Shown: positions 31,744-41,125, counted from the stretch's first letter. The stretch: DNA of 64,000 nt from Symploca sp. SIO2C1 (GCA_010692635.1 JAAHGL010000005.1:20130-84129); one strand, 5' to 3'. Translations and numbers: made by a program. The notes: a model not told the origin generated them from the letters alone.

Positions 31744-31926
31744 CCAATGGTGACAAGTTAAGGTAAAAGTGTCGTTGTCAAGGGAGCTGGGGAAGCTGAG
31801 GAAGCTGAGGAAGAAGAATATAATTTTTCAACCTCTTGAGTATTTCCATATATAGTGTTTTTTGAGCCTTCAAGCACCATATATGGGAGTTGACAAAATG
31901 CACAACTGTTTACTTGTCACCATTGG
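31744..31926 (+). mobile_element. MITE family 2, complete copy (183 bp)
   Basis: The inverted termini are CCAATGGTGACAAGTTAA and TTTACTTGTCACCATTGG. A 7-bp direct repeat CAAATAC flanks it (31737-31743 and 31927-31933). The interior matches the truncated, inverted copy at 26841-27008. It encodes nothing. Confidence 0.88.
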
Positions 31927-31967
31927 CAAATACCTCTTAACAGCCCACAAATTACAAAGATTTGGGT

Positions 31968-32258
31968 ATGAGCCTGAAAGATTTACTTAAAGAAAAACGT
32001 GAAGAAATTATTAGCATTGCTGCTAAGTATGGAGCATTCAATGTGCGAATATTTGGCTCAGTGGCACGGGTAGAGGAAACTGCTGATAGTGATATCGATT
32101 TTTTGGTAGAGTTGGGGTCGGATAGAAACTTGCTGGATCGGATCGCATTAATACAAGATTTAGAAGATATTTTATGTAGAAAAGTAGATGTGGTGACGGT
32201 TAAAGGACTGCGAGAGTACTTTCGCGATCGCATTCTTAATGAGGCGATATCATTGTGA
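31968..32258 (+). CDS. MNT-family nucleotidyltransferase (MntA-like antitoxin)
   Basis: A 96-residue minimal nucleotidyltransferase. The signature GSVARVEETADSDIDFLVE contains the G-S-x(n)-D-x-D metal-binding motif. In MNT-HEPN systems this protein inactivates the HEPN toxin by adding AMP to its tyrosine. I use ATG 31968; a TTG two codons upstream is unlikely. The HEPN partner begins in the overlapping GTG at 32255 but is truncated. The gene is intact, so it may have been retained by chance, or may act on a HEPN protein elsewhere. Confidence 0.88.
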   Translation: MSLKDLLKEKREEIISIAAKYGAFNVRIFGSVARVEETADSDIDFLVELGSDRNLLDRIALIQDLEDILCRKVDVVTVKGLREYFRDRILNEAISL

Positions 32259-32308
32259 CAGATAATCAGATTTATTTGGCAGATATAGCTAAGCGGATTT
32301 TAAGGTGA
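32255..32308 (+). pseudogene. Truncated HEPN toxin (HepT) N-terminus
   Basis: The frame GTG ACA GAT... reads MTDNQIYLADIAKRILR then TGA. It overlaps the MntA-like stop (GTGA), as in intact MNT-HEPN pairs. It matches the usual first helix of the DUF86/HEPN partner, but the roughly 90 residues carrying the R-x4-6-H active site are missing. The TGA in turn overlaps the GTG start of the next gene (32305). A deletion seems to have joined the toxin's first 17 codons to the start of a membrane-protein gene. Confidence 0.7.
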
Positions 32309-33909
32309 AAATAGAACGGATAAATCTGAAAACAACAACACTACAAATTTTGGCAGTAACAGCCTTCCTCAGTCTAGGTTTTTTACTCAAAGTTAACATG
32401 GGCAATGTCAACGAAGTTTATGCTTTGCCTTTGGCTAAACAGTATGCAGATCCTACCTGGGTTCCAGGAGACTGGTACTATAATGAACCTACCGGGTATC
32501 GACTGTTGTTCGTCGCTTTGCTTGGTCACTTAACCGTAGCTTGGGGTTTTTTAGCAACTTCGATCATCGGACGGTTAATTTACTACACTCTGATATCTTC
32601 AGGCTTAGTCTTATTAGGTAGAAAGCTAGGCATCAGCTTAGCACCTCTATTAGTCGGAATTGGTCTATTTTTATACGTCAATCATTATCAAGGAATGGTT
32701 GCTCAGGAATGGTTGGTGGGAGGAGTTGAGGCTAAGTCCTTTGCTTACGGTTTCCTCCTCCTCGCTATTTGGCTGATGTTAGGGGGCTCCTATCGCTTGA
32801 TGGCATTGATGCTAGGATTATCTGCCTCATTTCATGTCTTGGTAGGAGGCTGGGCTTTTCTGGCAGTGGTAGGATGGCTACTCTGGAAGCGCAAACAAGA
32901 TTTTGCTGATATCTCTTATCTAGGTTCAGTTTTGCTCATCTACTTTGTAGCCAGTGGGTTTGCCATTTTGCCTGTGTTCCAGCAGTTATTTACTCCGATT
33001 CCCAGCGGCTCGATCGAACCTTCCTATTTATTCGTCTTCCTGCGACACCCTCATCATGTCAATCCTCGATCCTGGGACTCAGATTGGTGGCTACTCCCGT
33101 TAGTACACTTATTGATTTTAGCTATTAGTTGGTTCCTACTCCAACGGAAGCAACAGTCTGAGGAACCATCCCCACAACATATCGCTCGTAGGTCGTTGGT
33201 TGAGTTCACCCTTATTACTCTAGTACCTTTTGTCCTCGGATTAGCGATCGCTCCTTTTGATACTCAAGGTAAGCTCTTGCAGTATTTCTTCTTCCGTTTG
33301 GGTGATATCATGTTACCCCTCAATAGCTATCTGTTATTTGTTTGCGCTTTGGAGCAAACTTTCATCGGCAGTAAACAGCGGCTATTTTCCCTATTTTGTA
33401 TCCTACTACTAAGTATTGCTGTTAGTATCCTGAGTGTCAACTTTTACCATTCATTAATAGCTCTAACTCAATTTCCGGGTAAGGAGCAGGGAGTAGAGCC
33501 AGAATGGCAAGATATGTGTACTTGGATTAAAACTAATACCCCTCACAATACCCTGGTTATCTCTCCCCCAGTAGAATTTGTCAACTTTACCTGGCTCACT
33601 GAGCGTCCCACTATTGCTAAATTCAGATTGCTACCGTCAGTTTCTGCAAGTGTAATTGGGTGGTATGAACGCCTCAATGACTTGAGTGGTGACATTAATC
33701 CCTGGCCAAGTAAAGATAGTAAAAAGGATAACAGAAGTGAGATTCGTCAGGCACTCACCACTGGTTACTATAGCTTGCAAACTCCTCAGGTTGAGTCTTT
33801 AATGCTCAAGTACCATGCCAATTATTTCGTCACTCGTACCGAACACCAACTAGAGTTACCCATCGCTTATCAAAATTCTCTCTATATTTTTTATCAAAAG
33901 GGTGAGTAA
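32305..33909 (+). CDS. Multi-pass membrane protein (DUF6798-like)
   Basis: A 534-residue protein with about ten hydrophobic segments and a C-terminal soluble part (about 400-534) with EWQDMCTWIKTNTPHNTLVI and SVIGWYERLNDLSG. This layout, with a first loop containing YADPTWVPGDWYYNEPTGYR, resembles the cyanobacterial DUF6798 and glycosyltransferase-C-like membrane proteins. It may act in surface polysaccharide or lipid glycosylation, but no catalytic residue can be claimed. The start is GTG 32305 directly at a truncated toxin remnant, so its original start may have been changed. Confidence 0.65.
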   Translation: MKIERINLKTTTLQILAVTAFLSLGFLLKVNMGNVNEVYALPLAKQYADPTWVPGDWYYNEPTGYRLLFVALLGHLTVAWGFLATSIIGRLIYYTLISSGLVLLGRKLGISLAPLLVGIGLFLYVNHYQGMVAQEWLVGGVEAKSFAYGFLLLAIWLMLGGSYRLMALMLGLSASFHVLVGGWAFLAVVGWLLWKRKQDFADISYLGSVLLIYFVASGFAILPVFQQLFTPIPSGSIEPSYLFVFLRHPHHVNPRSWDSDWWLLPLVHLLILAISWFLLQRKQQSEEPSPQHIARRSLVEFTLITLVPFVLGLAIAPFDTQGKLLQYFFFRLGDIMLPLNSYLLFVCALEQTFIGSKQRLFSLFCILLLSIAVSILSVNFYHSLIALTQFPGKEQGVEPEWQDMCTWIKTNTPHNTLVISPPVEFVNFTWLTERPTIAKFRLLPSVSASVIGWYERLNDLSGDINPWPSKDSKKDNRSEIRQALTTGYYSLQTPQVESLMLKYHANYFVTRTEHQLELPIAYQNSLYIFYQKGE

Positions 33910-34016
33910 GTCGGGTTTTGAACATTGGACACTAAGCTTATACAGTGTCTGACTTGCTCCTTCTTAAAATTTGTCCAAACTCTAAATGTATTGCTTCTTT
34001 CTTTCCCATCAATAGT

Positions 34017-34334
34017 TCAGACAATATAACCGTGTTGCTTACCCCAATTTAACCATGCTTCTGCCATTTGTTTAACTTTACCTCTTTGTTCAGGCTGTAC
34101 TGGGTTTTCTTGGGTAATTTGACGTAGAGCAGGAAGCCAGTAAATTGGGTTTTGACGTAAATCTTCTAATAACAAAGGGATTACAGCTTGTCCCATACTT
34201 ACAATTTTTTGATATGCGGGATGTTTGGACATTTCAACAGTAGATGACATACCTTCCACCTCTTGAATCCACTGAGATGCAAGATTAACAAATTCCTCTT
34301 TTAATTCTTGATTATTGTGTTCTTTCACCTGCAT
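34017..34334 (-). CDS. Small conserved soluble protein, HEAT-like
   Basis: A 105-residue protein. The C-terminal half, HPAYQKIVSMGQAVIPLLLE, then YWLPALRQITQENPVQPEQR and MAEAWLNWGKQHGY, is typical of a small protein recurrent in cyanobacteria, often of uncertain toxin-antitoxin-like association. It is helical, with a HEAT-repeat-like pattern. No partner gene is adjacent here. Function unknown. Confidence 0.75.
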   Translation of the reverse strand: MQVKEHNNQELKEEFVNLASQWIQEVEGMSSTVEMSKHPAYQKIVSMGQAVIPLLLEDLRQNPIYWLPALRQITQENPVQPEQRGKVKQMAEAWLNWGKQHGYIV

Positions 34335-34438
34335 AATATGTATGATTTTCCTTGATGTCTAAATCCGTACTCCATATATTAACAATAATTTTCAACCAAG
34401 AGTGTACAACATAATTATTAGATAATCTTAAATCAAGA

Positions 34439-36238
34439 ATGACAATTATCAGTTATTTGCCGAAACTGTTAACCACTCCCAAAGCCAAAAACTATAACTT
34501 CCAGGTTATTTTTTGGCTAAGTTTAAGTCTGGTGTTCGCTGCCCATTATAGTATCCTGGGATTTCAACAATCTCTAACTCAGTATTCTATACAGGATGAT
34601 GCAAGGCAACATGTGTTTTGGATGCGGCGATTCTTAGACCCTGAATTGTTTCCCAATGACTTAATTGCCGACTATTTTCAATCCGTTGCTCCTTGGGGTT
34701 ATACCAATTTATATCACCTGTTTGCCACAGTAGGCATTGACCCAATTGTTCTGAGTAAATATCTACCAATAGTACTCGGTTTAATCACCACTGCCTACTG
34801 TTTTGGAGTCTGCTTAGAAATTTTGCCAGTGCCAGTGGCAGGATTTATGGCAGCAGTGATGCTCAACCAAAATCTTTGGATTGAAGATGACTTAGTTTCA
34901 GCCACCCCCAGAGCTTTTATCTATCCTTTACTATTAGGATTTTTGTATTATCTCTTGCGAGGTTCCCTACTACCCTGTCTAGGTGCGATCGCATTACAAG
35001 GTCTATTTTATCCTCAATCTGTATTGATCTCTTCCGGTGTCCTAGTACTGCGAGTATTGCATTGGGGGACCAGGAGTTGGAGGGACGCGGGGACAAGGAG
35101 ACGCGGAGACGCGGAGATGAAGAGACAAGGGAAAAATTCCCAATTCCCAATTCCCAATTCCCAATTCCCAATTCCCTATCAATTTGCTGCTGCTGGATTG
35201 GGAGTAGCTCTACTAGTACTCTTACCCTATGCTTTGAGCAATTCTTCTTTCGGACCGATTATTACCGTAGACCAGGCTAAGAGTTTACCAGAGTTTTGGT
35301 CAGGGGGTAGGTCAACCTTTTTTCGAGATAATCTCTGGTTGTTTTGGTTAGGGGGACGTAGTGGGATCTTACCGGATATGCCGGTTACACCTCTAATCCT
35401 GGGTACTGGTTTACTGTTACCGATATTACTGCGCTATCCCTCTCGATTACCACTAGTGAAGGAAGTTAAATATAAAGCCGTAATCTTAGCTCAGTTGATA
35501 CTGGCATCCTTGGGAATGTTTGCTGCTGCTCATATTTTCTTGTTTAGGCTGCATTTACCTAACCGCTATACCAGTCATAGCTTTAGAGTTACCATAGCTC
35601 TAGCTGCTGCGATCGCCTTAACAATTATTTTAGATGCTATTTTTGTTTGGGCACAACGGCAAATTAAACCTCGGTTTTCTGGAAGACAAGTGGTAGCAGT
35701 GGGGACAGCTGTGCTGTTAGGAATGGTAATTACTCTATATCCCCAAACTTGGAGACATTTTCCCAGAACTCAATACCAATTAGGTCAACACCCAGAATTA
35801 TATGAGTTCTTTGCTCAACAACCCAAGAATATTTTGATTGCTTCGCTAGCTGAAGAAGCCAATAACTTGCCAACTTTCGCCCAGCGGTCTATCCTCGTAG
35901 GCAGTGAATATGCTATTCCCTACCATACTGGCTACTACAACCAATTCCGTCAGCGAGTCTTGGACTTAATTCAGGCTCAGTACAGTCCTAATTTAGCAGA
36001 AGTACAAGAATTTATTGACAAGTACAACATTGATTTTTGGCTGTTGGACTTAGCTGCTTTTACCCCCGAGTACCTGGCAAATAATGAATGGTTACAGCAG
36101 TTTCAACCACTAGCGAGGGAAGCGCAAATGAGGCTTGAACAAGGAACGGTACCTGCTTTGGTAAATTTAAGGGAGCGCTGTTTAGTTTTTCAAACTGAGG
36201 GTTTAGTTGTTTTGGCAGCAGAATGTGTTAAAGAATAA
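34439..36238 (+). CDS. Large multi-pass membrane protein with a translated repeat insert
   Basis: A 599-residue protein with about ten hydrophobic segments, similar in plan to the 32305 gene product: a first extracellular loop with QDDARQHVFWMRRFLDPELF and a soluble C-terminal region from about 460. Residues about 210-247 (between hydrophobic segments at about 195-208 and 250-266) are translated from repeat DNA: TRSWRDAGTRRRGDAEMKRQ then [12 protein letters not shown]. Flanking membrane segments are intact, so the insert sits in a loop. Likely an envelope glycan-related membrane enzyme by analogy, but no catalytic motif is claimed. Confidence 0.65.
   Translation: MTIISYLPKLLTTPKAKNYNFQVIFWLSLSLVFAAHYSILGFQQSLTQYSIQDDARQHVFWMRRFLDPELFPNDLIADYFQSVAPWGYTNLYHLFATVGIDPIVLSKYLPIVLGLITTAYCFGVCLEILPVPVAGFMAAVMLNQNLWIEDDLVSATPRAFIYPLLLGFLYYLLRGSLLPCLGAIALQGLFYPQSVLISSGVLVLRVLHWGTRSWRDAGTRRRGDAEMKRQGKNSQFPIPNSQFPIPYQFAAAGLGVALLVLLPYALSNSSFGPIITVDQAKSLPEFWSGGRSTFFRDNLWLFWLGGRSGILPDMPVTPLILGTGLLLPILLRYPSRLPLVKEVKYKAVILAQLILASLGMFAAAHIFLFRLHLPNRYTSHSFRVTIALAAAIALTIILDAIFVWAQRQIKPRFSGRQVVAVGTAVLLGMVITLYPQTWRHFPRTQYQLGQHPELYEFFAQQPKNILIASLAEEANNLPTFAQRSILVGSEYAIPYHTGYYNQFRQRVLDLIQAQYSPNLAEVQEFIDKYNIDFWLLDLAAFTPEYLANNEWLQQFQPLAREAQMRLEQGTVPALVNLRERCLVFQTEGLVVLAAECVKE
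35064..35178 (+). repeat. In-frame repeat insert (GACGCGGA units + TTCCCAA heptamers)
   Basis: About 115 bp within a reading frame consist of GGGGAC / GACGCGGA minisatellite units, then six TTCCCAA heptamers (about 35137-35178). The frame stays open through all of it. Confidence 0.85.
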
Positions 36239-36287
36239 ATGAATGCTTCCATTGGAAAATTTAATTTTCTTGACAGTGAGAAATGGT

Positions 36288-37739
36288 TCAGAGCAAAGCT
36301 TTGAGCAGTGCCTGGAATTTGAGTTGAATTTCAGCTAATTCCTTATTAGGGTCAGAACCAGCAACAATACCAGCACCAGCATAGAATCTAGCACGGCAAG
36401 TTGGGGAACTCTCTAACAAGGGTTGATCGCTTTCAATTAAAGCTGAACGAATGCCTACAATAAATTCACAGTTTCCTTGATAATCTACCCAACCTAAAGG
36501 AGCCCCATATAAAGACCGATCAAAGGTTTCTAAAGCCAGAATTTGCTCTTGAGCTATTTTGGTGGGAACTCCTGCTTCTGCTGGAGTTGGATGCAGTTGA
36601 TTAACGATTTCTAAGGGATGGATATCTGTTAATAGCTGAGCTTTAATTGGTGTCCATAAATGCTGGATGTTAGAAAGTTGTAGCAGTTGGGTAGCTGATA
36701 GAACTTGGGGCGTTAAACCGAGGGAACAGAGAGATTGGATAAGAAAATCAAGAACAAATCCGTGTTCGCGCCTTTCTTTTTCACTACAGAGTAATCGGTT
36801 AGCTAAGTCGGCATCTTCAGCTACTGTTTTTCCCCTTGGTGCAGAACCGGCTATCGCATCGGTTACTAACTGACGATTTTGAATGCTAACTAGACGCTCA
36901 GGACTAGCACCGATAAAGTTTTGTCCCTTGCCGTTACTAGTCGAAAAAATATAGCAATCAGGATAACTATGACGCAGATTGTCAAGAGAATTAACTAAGT
37001 TAAATTGCCTTAGTGAAACTACATCAATGGCATTGGCTAGGACAATTTTGCTTAATTGATTGGTCTGAATCAATTGTAGAGCAGATTCAACTGATGATTT
37101 GAAGAGCTCTTCACTTTCTTGATCTTGGTTGATAAATTTATTTTTCTGCTGCTGAGGAATCAGAAAAATATTTCGACTAGACCGGGTGATAATTTGTAAT
37201 TGATTGCATAAGCTTTCCCACAACCAGTCAAGATTTATTTGAGGATTGATGGCAATATTGGCAACTAATAAACAACTGGTTTGAGAACAGGATATTTGCC
37301 AGCGAGGAAGAAAAATAGTGGCAGAAGGGAAAGGGGATTCAACTGTTGGATTGTTCTCAAAAAACGTAAAGCTGCAGAAGAAATGAGGTCCAGCAAACGG
37401 CAATTTTAAGTCACCGTGACTGATGGTATTAGCTAGGCAAGACTGAATAAATTGTTGTGCTTTCTCGAAGCGATCGCGCCCTTCAAATTCAATCGCAGCA
37501 GCAGCATCAATCGCGGCAATAGCTTCTTGCTTCTTGCTGTTTTCCAAGTAAAATTGCAGTTGCTCTGGTTTGGCGATCGCTTGGAGGGCTGCCAGGGGAT
37601 CACGGTGTTGAATTTCTTGGGAAATACTGATAAATTGTTGCAAATTTTTAGCAATAGCTTGCTGTTTGCCAGTTAACAGCAGTTCATACAGCTCTTTGTG
37701 AGCATCAAAGAGATTAGTGCGATATGGGGTGAGAGTCAT
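36288..37739 (-). CDS. menF: Isochorismate synthase MenF
   Basis: MenF converts chorismate to isochorismate, the first committed step of phylloquinone (vitamin K1, photosystem I A1 cofactor) synthesis. This 483-residue chorismate-binding enzyme has SKIVLANAIDVVSLRQFN, FIGASPERLVSIQNRQLVTD, AIAGSAPRGKTVAEDADLAN, the Mg-binding region LHPTPAEAGVP and RFYAGAGIVAGSDPNKELAE. It starts at ATG 37739 and is divergent from menA, with which it shares a promoter region, as in many cyanobacteria. Long N-terminal region (about 130 residues) typical of the cyanobacterial enzyme. Confidence 0.95.
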   Translation of the reverse strand: MTLTPYRTNLFDAHKELYELLLTGKQQAIAKNLQQFISISQEIQHRDPLAALQAIAKPEQLQFYLENSKKQEAIAAIDAAAAIEFEGRDRFEKAQQFIQSCLANTISHGDLKLPFAGPHFFCSFTFFENNPTVESPFPSATIFLPRWQISCSQTSCLLVANIAINPQINLDWLWESLCNQLQIITRSSRNIFLIPQQQKNKFINQDQESEELFKSSVESALQLIQTNQLSKIVLANAIDVVSLRQFNLVNSLDNLRHSYPDCYIFSTSNGKGQNFIGASPERLVSIQNRQLVTDAIAGSAPRGKTVAEDADLANRLLCSEKERREHGFVLDFLIQSLCSLGLTPQVLSATQLLQLSNIQHLWTPIKAQLLTDIHPLEIVNQLHPTPAEAGVPTKIAQEQILALETFDRSLYGAPLGWVDYQGNCEFIVGIRSALIESDQPLLESSPTCRARFYAGAGIVAGSDPNKELAEIQLKFQALLKALL

Positions 37740-37971
37740 AGAAACAGGGAATAGTAAATTTTTTTGAAGTTCTCTTCCAAAAGTCCGACTAACAATGGTG
37801 GGATGTCTAGAGGGACATACTGGCTCCCTACCGGATCCCTGGTGTCGATTGACCCCTTTCTCTGGCTCGAACTACCGACAGTACAGATCAGCACTTCTGT
37901 ACTTTGGACTTACCCATCCTACCAGAGAACTATCACAGGCTAAGGATTTAAACAAACAACTATTTTTGCTG

Positions 37972-38874
37972 ATGACTACCAGCTTCGTTAGACAATCAAA
38001 CACTAAATTGTGGCTAGCCGCAATCAAGCCACCTATGTATACTGTAGCGGTTATCCCCATTTGGGTAGGAACTGCTGTGGCTTGGGCAACCGATGGAGGG
38101 ATTGATAGCCTTATATTTTCCACCTTTTTAATCTCAGCAATTTTGATAATTGCTTGGCTCAATCTCAGCAATGATGTTTTTGATGCTGAAACTGGTATTG
38201 ATAAAAATAAAGCTCATTCTGTGGTGAACTTAACTGGGAATAAGCCACTAATTTTCTGGTTGAGCAATTTCTGTTTAGCTGCAGGCATTCTGGGAATTTT
38301 AGCGATCGCTTGGTGGCAACAAGACTTCACTGTAATTACTATTATTCTGCTGTGTTGTGCTCTAGGATATAGCTACCAGGGACCACCCTTTCGCTTTGGT
38401 TACCAGGGATTAGGGGAGATTATCTGTTTTGTTACTTTTGGTCCGATGGCAGTCTCCGCTGCTTACTACTCTCAAACTCAGAGTTGGTCTTGGACTAATC
38501 TAGCAGCTGCTGTGATTATCGGGATTACCACCAGTGTAATTTTGTTTTGCTCCCATTTTCACCAAGTAGAGGATGACACTGCAGCGGGAAAGCGATCGCC
38601 GATTGTGCGCCTTGGAACCCAAAGAGGCTCCCAAGTGTTAATCTGCTTTGGCAGCATTGTCTATATTCTTACTGGCTTATTTACTTTATTCGGTATTTTT
38701 CCTCTCTGGACTTTACTAACCTTCCTCAGTTTCCCCTTTGCTCTCAAGCTATTTCGTCACGTTCACCAGTATCATGACCAACCAGATAAGGTAAGTAATT
38801 GTAAATTTATCGCAGTAGCTATGCATTTTGGGAGTGGCTTGTTGTTGGGGTTAGGATTTGTTGTTGGAATTTAG
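37972..38874 (+). CDS. menA: 1,4-dihydroxy-2-naphthoate phytyltransferase MenA
   Basis: MenA attaches the phytyl chain to dihydroxynaphthoate in the membrane during phylloquinone synthesis. The 300-residue UbiA-fold protein has nine or so hydrophobic segments. The first Asp-rich motif is NLSNDVFDAETGIDKNKAHS and the second is FHQVEDDTAAGKRSPIVRLG. I start at ATG 37972 because the open frame upstream of it (from 37795) has no family similarity and lies in the shared promoter region. The divergent menF neighbour supports the assignment. Confidence 0.93.
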   Translation: MTTSFVRQSNTKLWLAAIKPPMYTVAVIPIWVGTAVAWATDGGIDSLIFSTFLISAILIIAWLNLSNDVFDAETGIDKNKAHSVVNLTGNKPLIFWLSNFCLAAGILGILAIAWWQQDFTVITIILLCCALGYSYQGPPFRFGYQGLGEIICFVTFGPMAVSAAYYSQTQSWSWTNLAAAVIIGITTSVILFCSHFHQVEDDTAAGKRSPIVRLGTQRGSQVLICFGSIVYILTGLFTLFGIFPLWTLLTFLSFPFALKLFRHVHQYHDQPDKVSNCKFIAVAMHFGSGLLLGLGFVVGI

Positions 38875-38915
38875 AATTCAGAATTTACGTCTAATGTGAA
38901 TTAAATTGTACATAT

Positions 38916-39103
38916 CGTAGGGGCGGGTTTAGCGACAAACCAACCCATTTGACCCGAATATTGGGATCAAAACCCGCCCAACGCCATCCCCAGGTTAATG
39001 CAACCAATCTCCAATTCTAAATTCCCTTGGTTATCGCTTGGGCGGGTTTTGTATTAAGACTTTCACTAAATGTGTTGACGGTGATCCTAAACCCGCCCCT
39101 ACG
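38916..39103. repeat. Perfect 17-bp inverted-repeat element
   Basis: CGTAGGGGCGGGTTTAG at 38916-38932 is exactly repeated inverted at 39087-39103, with internal AACCCGCC/GGCGGGTT arms. A further outer pair TAATGTGAATTA/TAATTCACATTA (38893 and about 39131) encloses it. No frame lies inside. MITE-like. Confidence 0.82.
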
Positions 39104-39188
39104 GCAATTGATATTGTCTGTTTTGGGTATCTAATTCACATTATGCGTAATTTAGAATTTAGAATTAATTTGTTGGTCTAAAATCCTT

Positions 39189-39306
39189 GTACAGCAAAGA
39201 TTTTGGAGTTTATTTTAAGTGAGATACAGATCCTATTCCCTATTCCCCATTCCCCATTCCCAAAAACCAGGCTCTTTGTACCTCATCTAAATGAAAAACG
39301 CTGTAT
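39189..39306. mobile_element. MITE family 3 (TA-flanked), copy 1
   Basis: The ends TACAGC and GCTGTA enclose the paired blocks GAGATACAGATCC and GGCTCTTTGTACCTCATC. Copies at 50994-51101 and 53169-53282 share both blocks. All are bounded by TA, as in Tc1/mariner-IS630-type elements. The interior is TTCCC-type heptamers. Confidence 0.75.
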
Positions 39307-39323
39307 CAATTATCAATTATCAA

Positions 39324-40733
39324 TTATTCCTGATCTACTAAAGCCGTGAGAATAGCATAACCCTGAGGTAGCAGGTGCAATCCATCAAGGCTCAACTCAG
39401 CTCTGAGATTACCATCAGTATCTGCCAAATAAGGCACTGCATCAATAAAAGTAACACCTGCTTGCTCACTCAATTGATTAAGTTTGTGATTGAGCAAAAT
39501 AACTTTAACTTTATTAAGTTTGAGTAAAGCATCGCGATTTTTCGGTGGAACCTTAATATGTTTAGCTGTAGTCCGAGGCAAAACCGAAAATATAACAATT
39601 TTAGACTGCGGATGGGTATTTTTTAGCTCATTGATTAACTCCGAGAAATCAGCGACTATACTCTCAGAACTTTTTCCTTGCATTAAATCAAGGTTCCCCA
39701 CCATAATGATAAAACTATCTGCCTGGATATTTTTCAGTAGAGATATGCGGTTGATAGTATTGGGGATAGTTTCGCCAGGAAATGATTGATTTAAGCTACC
39801 CGGTGGAAGCAACTCACGGGGAAAGCTAAAAAACATGGAATTACCTAAAAGAACAACAGGCACTCTTCTACCTGTAGCTATTTTTGCTTCTTGTTCTACT
39901 AAATATTTCAATTGTTCAATGCTAGCATAGTCAAAATTCGGGTCTGTTGACAATTGCTGGTATAGTTCCGAGTTAATCTTTTGTAGTCTAGTTAAATAAG
40001 TTTCATTCCAAGACCAAGGTTGCAAGTTATCTAGGGTATTTTCTATATCTGGCGATAAAACCAGTTCCTGAGTCTCAATTAGCTTGATTCCTGGTACTTG
40101 GCTGCGAATAATTGTTTTTAAATTCTGAGCAGTTGCTAGTAAAATGAAGATAGAAATTACTATAATTACTCGATTTATCAGTAAAAACTGTTGTCTACAC
40201 TCCTCTTTTTGCTCTATGCTCAGCTGCATTGGTTGCTCAGATAGAGAAACGAAAATAGTGGAGGTAATATGATTATTGATAATCAAGCTTCTCAGAGGTA
40301 CTAGCAGAGGAGCAACCGATTGGCTAGCTCTTACTTTAGAGGATTTGGATTTGTGTAATTGATGAAAAGTAACCTTAGGTAATAAAGGAGAGAAGATTCC
40401 TTGATCACCTCCACCGCCAAATTCCTTCACTAACTTTTTCCAAGCCATCAGATTATCATGAAATTGACTAGCTAATTTACCATCTAGTGAATTAGTAATC
40501 TCTGCCGGATAGAGGTTGCATCTGTAGTTTTGGTAAAAATTGAGAGACTGCTCATCCAAAACGATATTTTGTCCCAAGCTTAACTGGTGAAAAGCATGCT
40601 CTAGGTGTACTGCATCAACTACCAGTTTCAGGGAAATTGGAAAAGTAGGATTTGGTTTTAAAGTCTTAAGTTGTTCTTTCGTATAGCGTTTACCATTGAT
40701 AATGACAGAATCTAAAGTATCGACGGGATTCAT
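39324..40733 (-). CDS. SGNH/GDSL-hydrolase-like protein with central membrane helix
   Basis: A 469-residue protein. Residues 1-185 are soluble and not recognised; a membrane helix (LINRVIIVISIFILLATAQ) sits at about 185-205; the C-terminal domain (about 290-469) is SGNH-like. The nucleophile block is VVLLGNSMFF (GNS in place of GDS), the oxyanion-hole block is IIMVGNLDL, and the C-terminal D-x-x-H is DGLHLLPQGYA. A Ser, Asn and Asp-His are all in position, so esterase or acyl-transfer activity on an envelope glycan is possible. A first codon ATG 40733 is used. No neighbour informs the substrate. Confidence 0.75.
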   Translation of the reverse strand: MNPVDTLDSVIINGKRYTKEQLKTLKPNPTFPISLKLVVDAVHLEHAFHQLSLGQNIVLDEQSLNFYQNYRCNLYPAEITNSLDGKLASQFHDNLMAWKKLVKEFGGGGDQGIFSPLLPKVTFHQLHKSKSSKVRASQSVAPLLVPLRSLIINNHITSTIFVSLSEQPMQLSIEQKEECRQQFLLINRVIIVISIFILLATAQNLKTIIRSQVPGIKLIETQELVLSPDIENTLDNLQPWSWNETYLTRLQKINSELYQQLSTDPNFDYASIEQLKYLVEQEAKIATGRRVPVVLLGNSMFFSFPRELLPPGSLNQSFPGETIPNTINRISLLKNIQADSFIIMVGNLDLMQGKSSESIVADFSELINELKNTHPQSKIVIFSVLPRTTAKHIKVPPKNRDALLKLNKVKVILLNHKLNQLSEQAGVTFIDAVPYLADTDGNLRAELSLDGLHLLPQGYAILTALVDQE

Positions 40734-40869
40734 TGCTAACTGTGATCACACTTGAGTAATGAGTAATGAGCGCCTGACGGCGAATTAAGAATTAAGAATT
40801 AAGAATAAGAATTCATTCATTGAATCGCCGAAAAAGAAAATGAGAAACAAGTCAGCTTCCCTTACAACC

Positions 40870-40897
40870 TTCTGCCTTCTGCCTTCTGCCTTCTGCC
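40870..40897. repeat. TTCTGCC heptamer tract
   Basis: Four perfect TTCTGCC units lie in the gap 40734-41125, which holds repeats only. Confidence 0.85.
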
Positions 40898-40913
40898 TTT
40901 TTTCTGAAGAGTT

Positions 40914-41031
40914 GTAGGTTGGGTGAAGCGTTAACAATACTTTGACCAAAATCTCAAGGGGAATTACCAAAAGCGAAACCCAACGCTAACTCTCTCTGCG
41001 TTGGGTTTCGCGAAAGCTTCACCCAACCTAC
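40914..41031. repeat. GTAGGTTGGG inverted-repeat element, long form
   Basis: GTAGGTTGGGTGAAGCGTTA on the left and GCTTCACCCAACCTAC on the right enclose a second CCCAACG/CGTTGGG pair. Confidence 0.85.
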
Positions 41032-41125
41032 TTTTGTAACTGTACTTGTTTGGTGAACAGTCATTTTTCTTTTACTCCGATGTTCAGGCTACACTATTGA
41101 TCAAAGCTACTAATCAGCTCAATCG

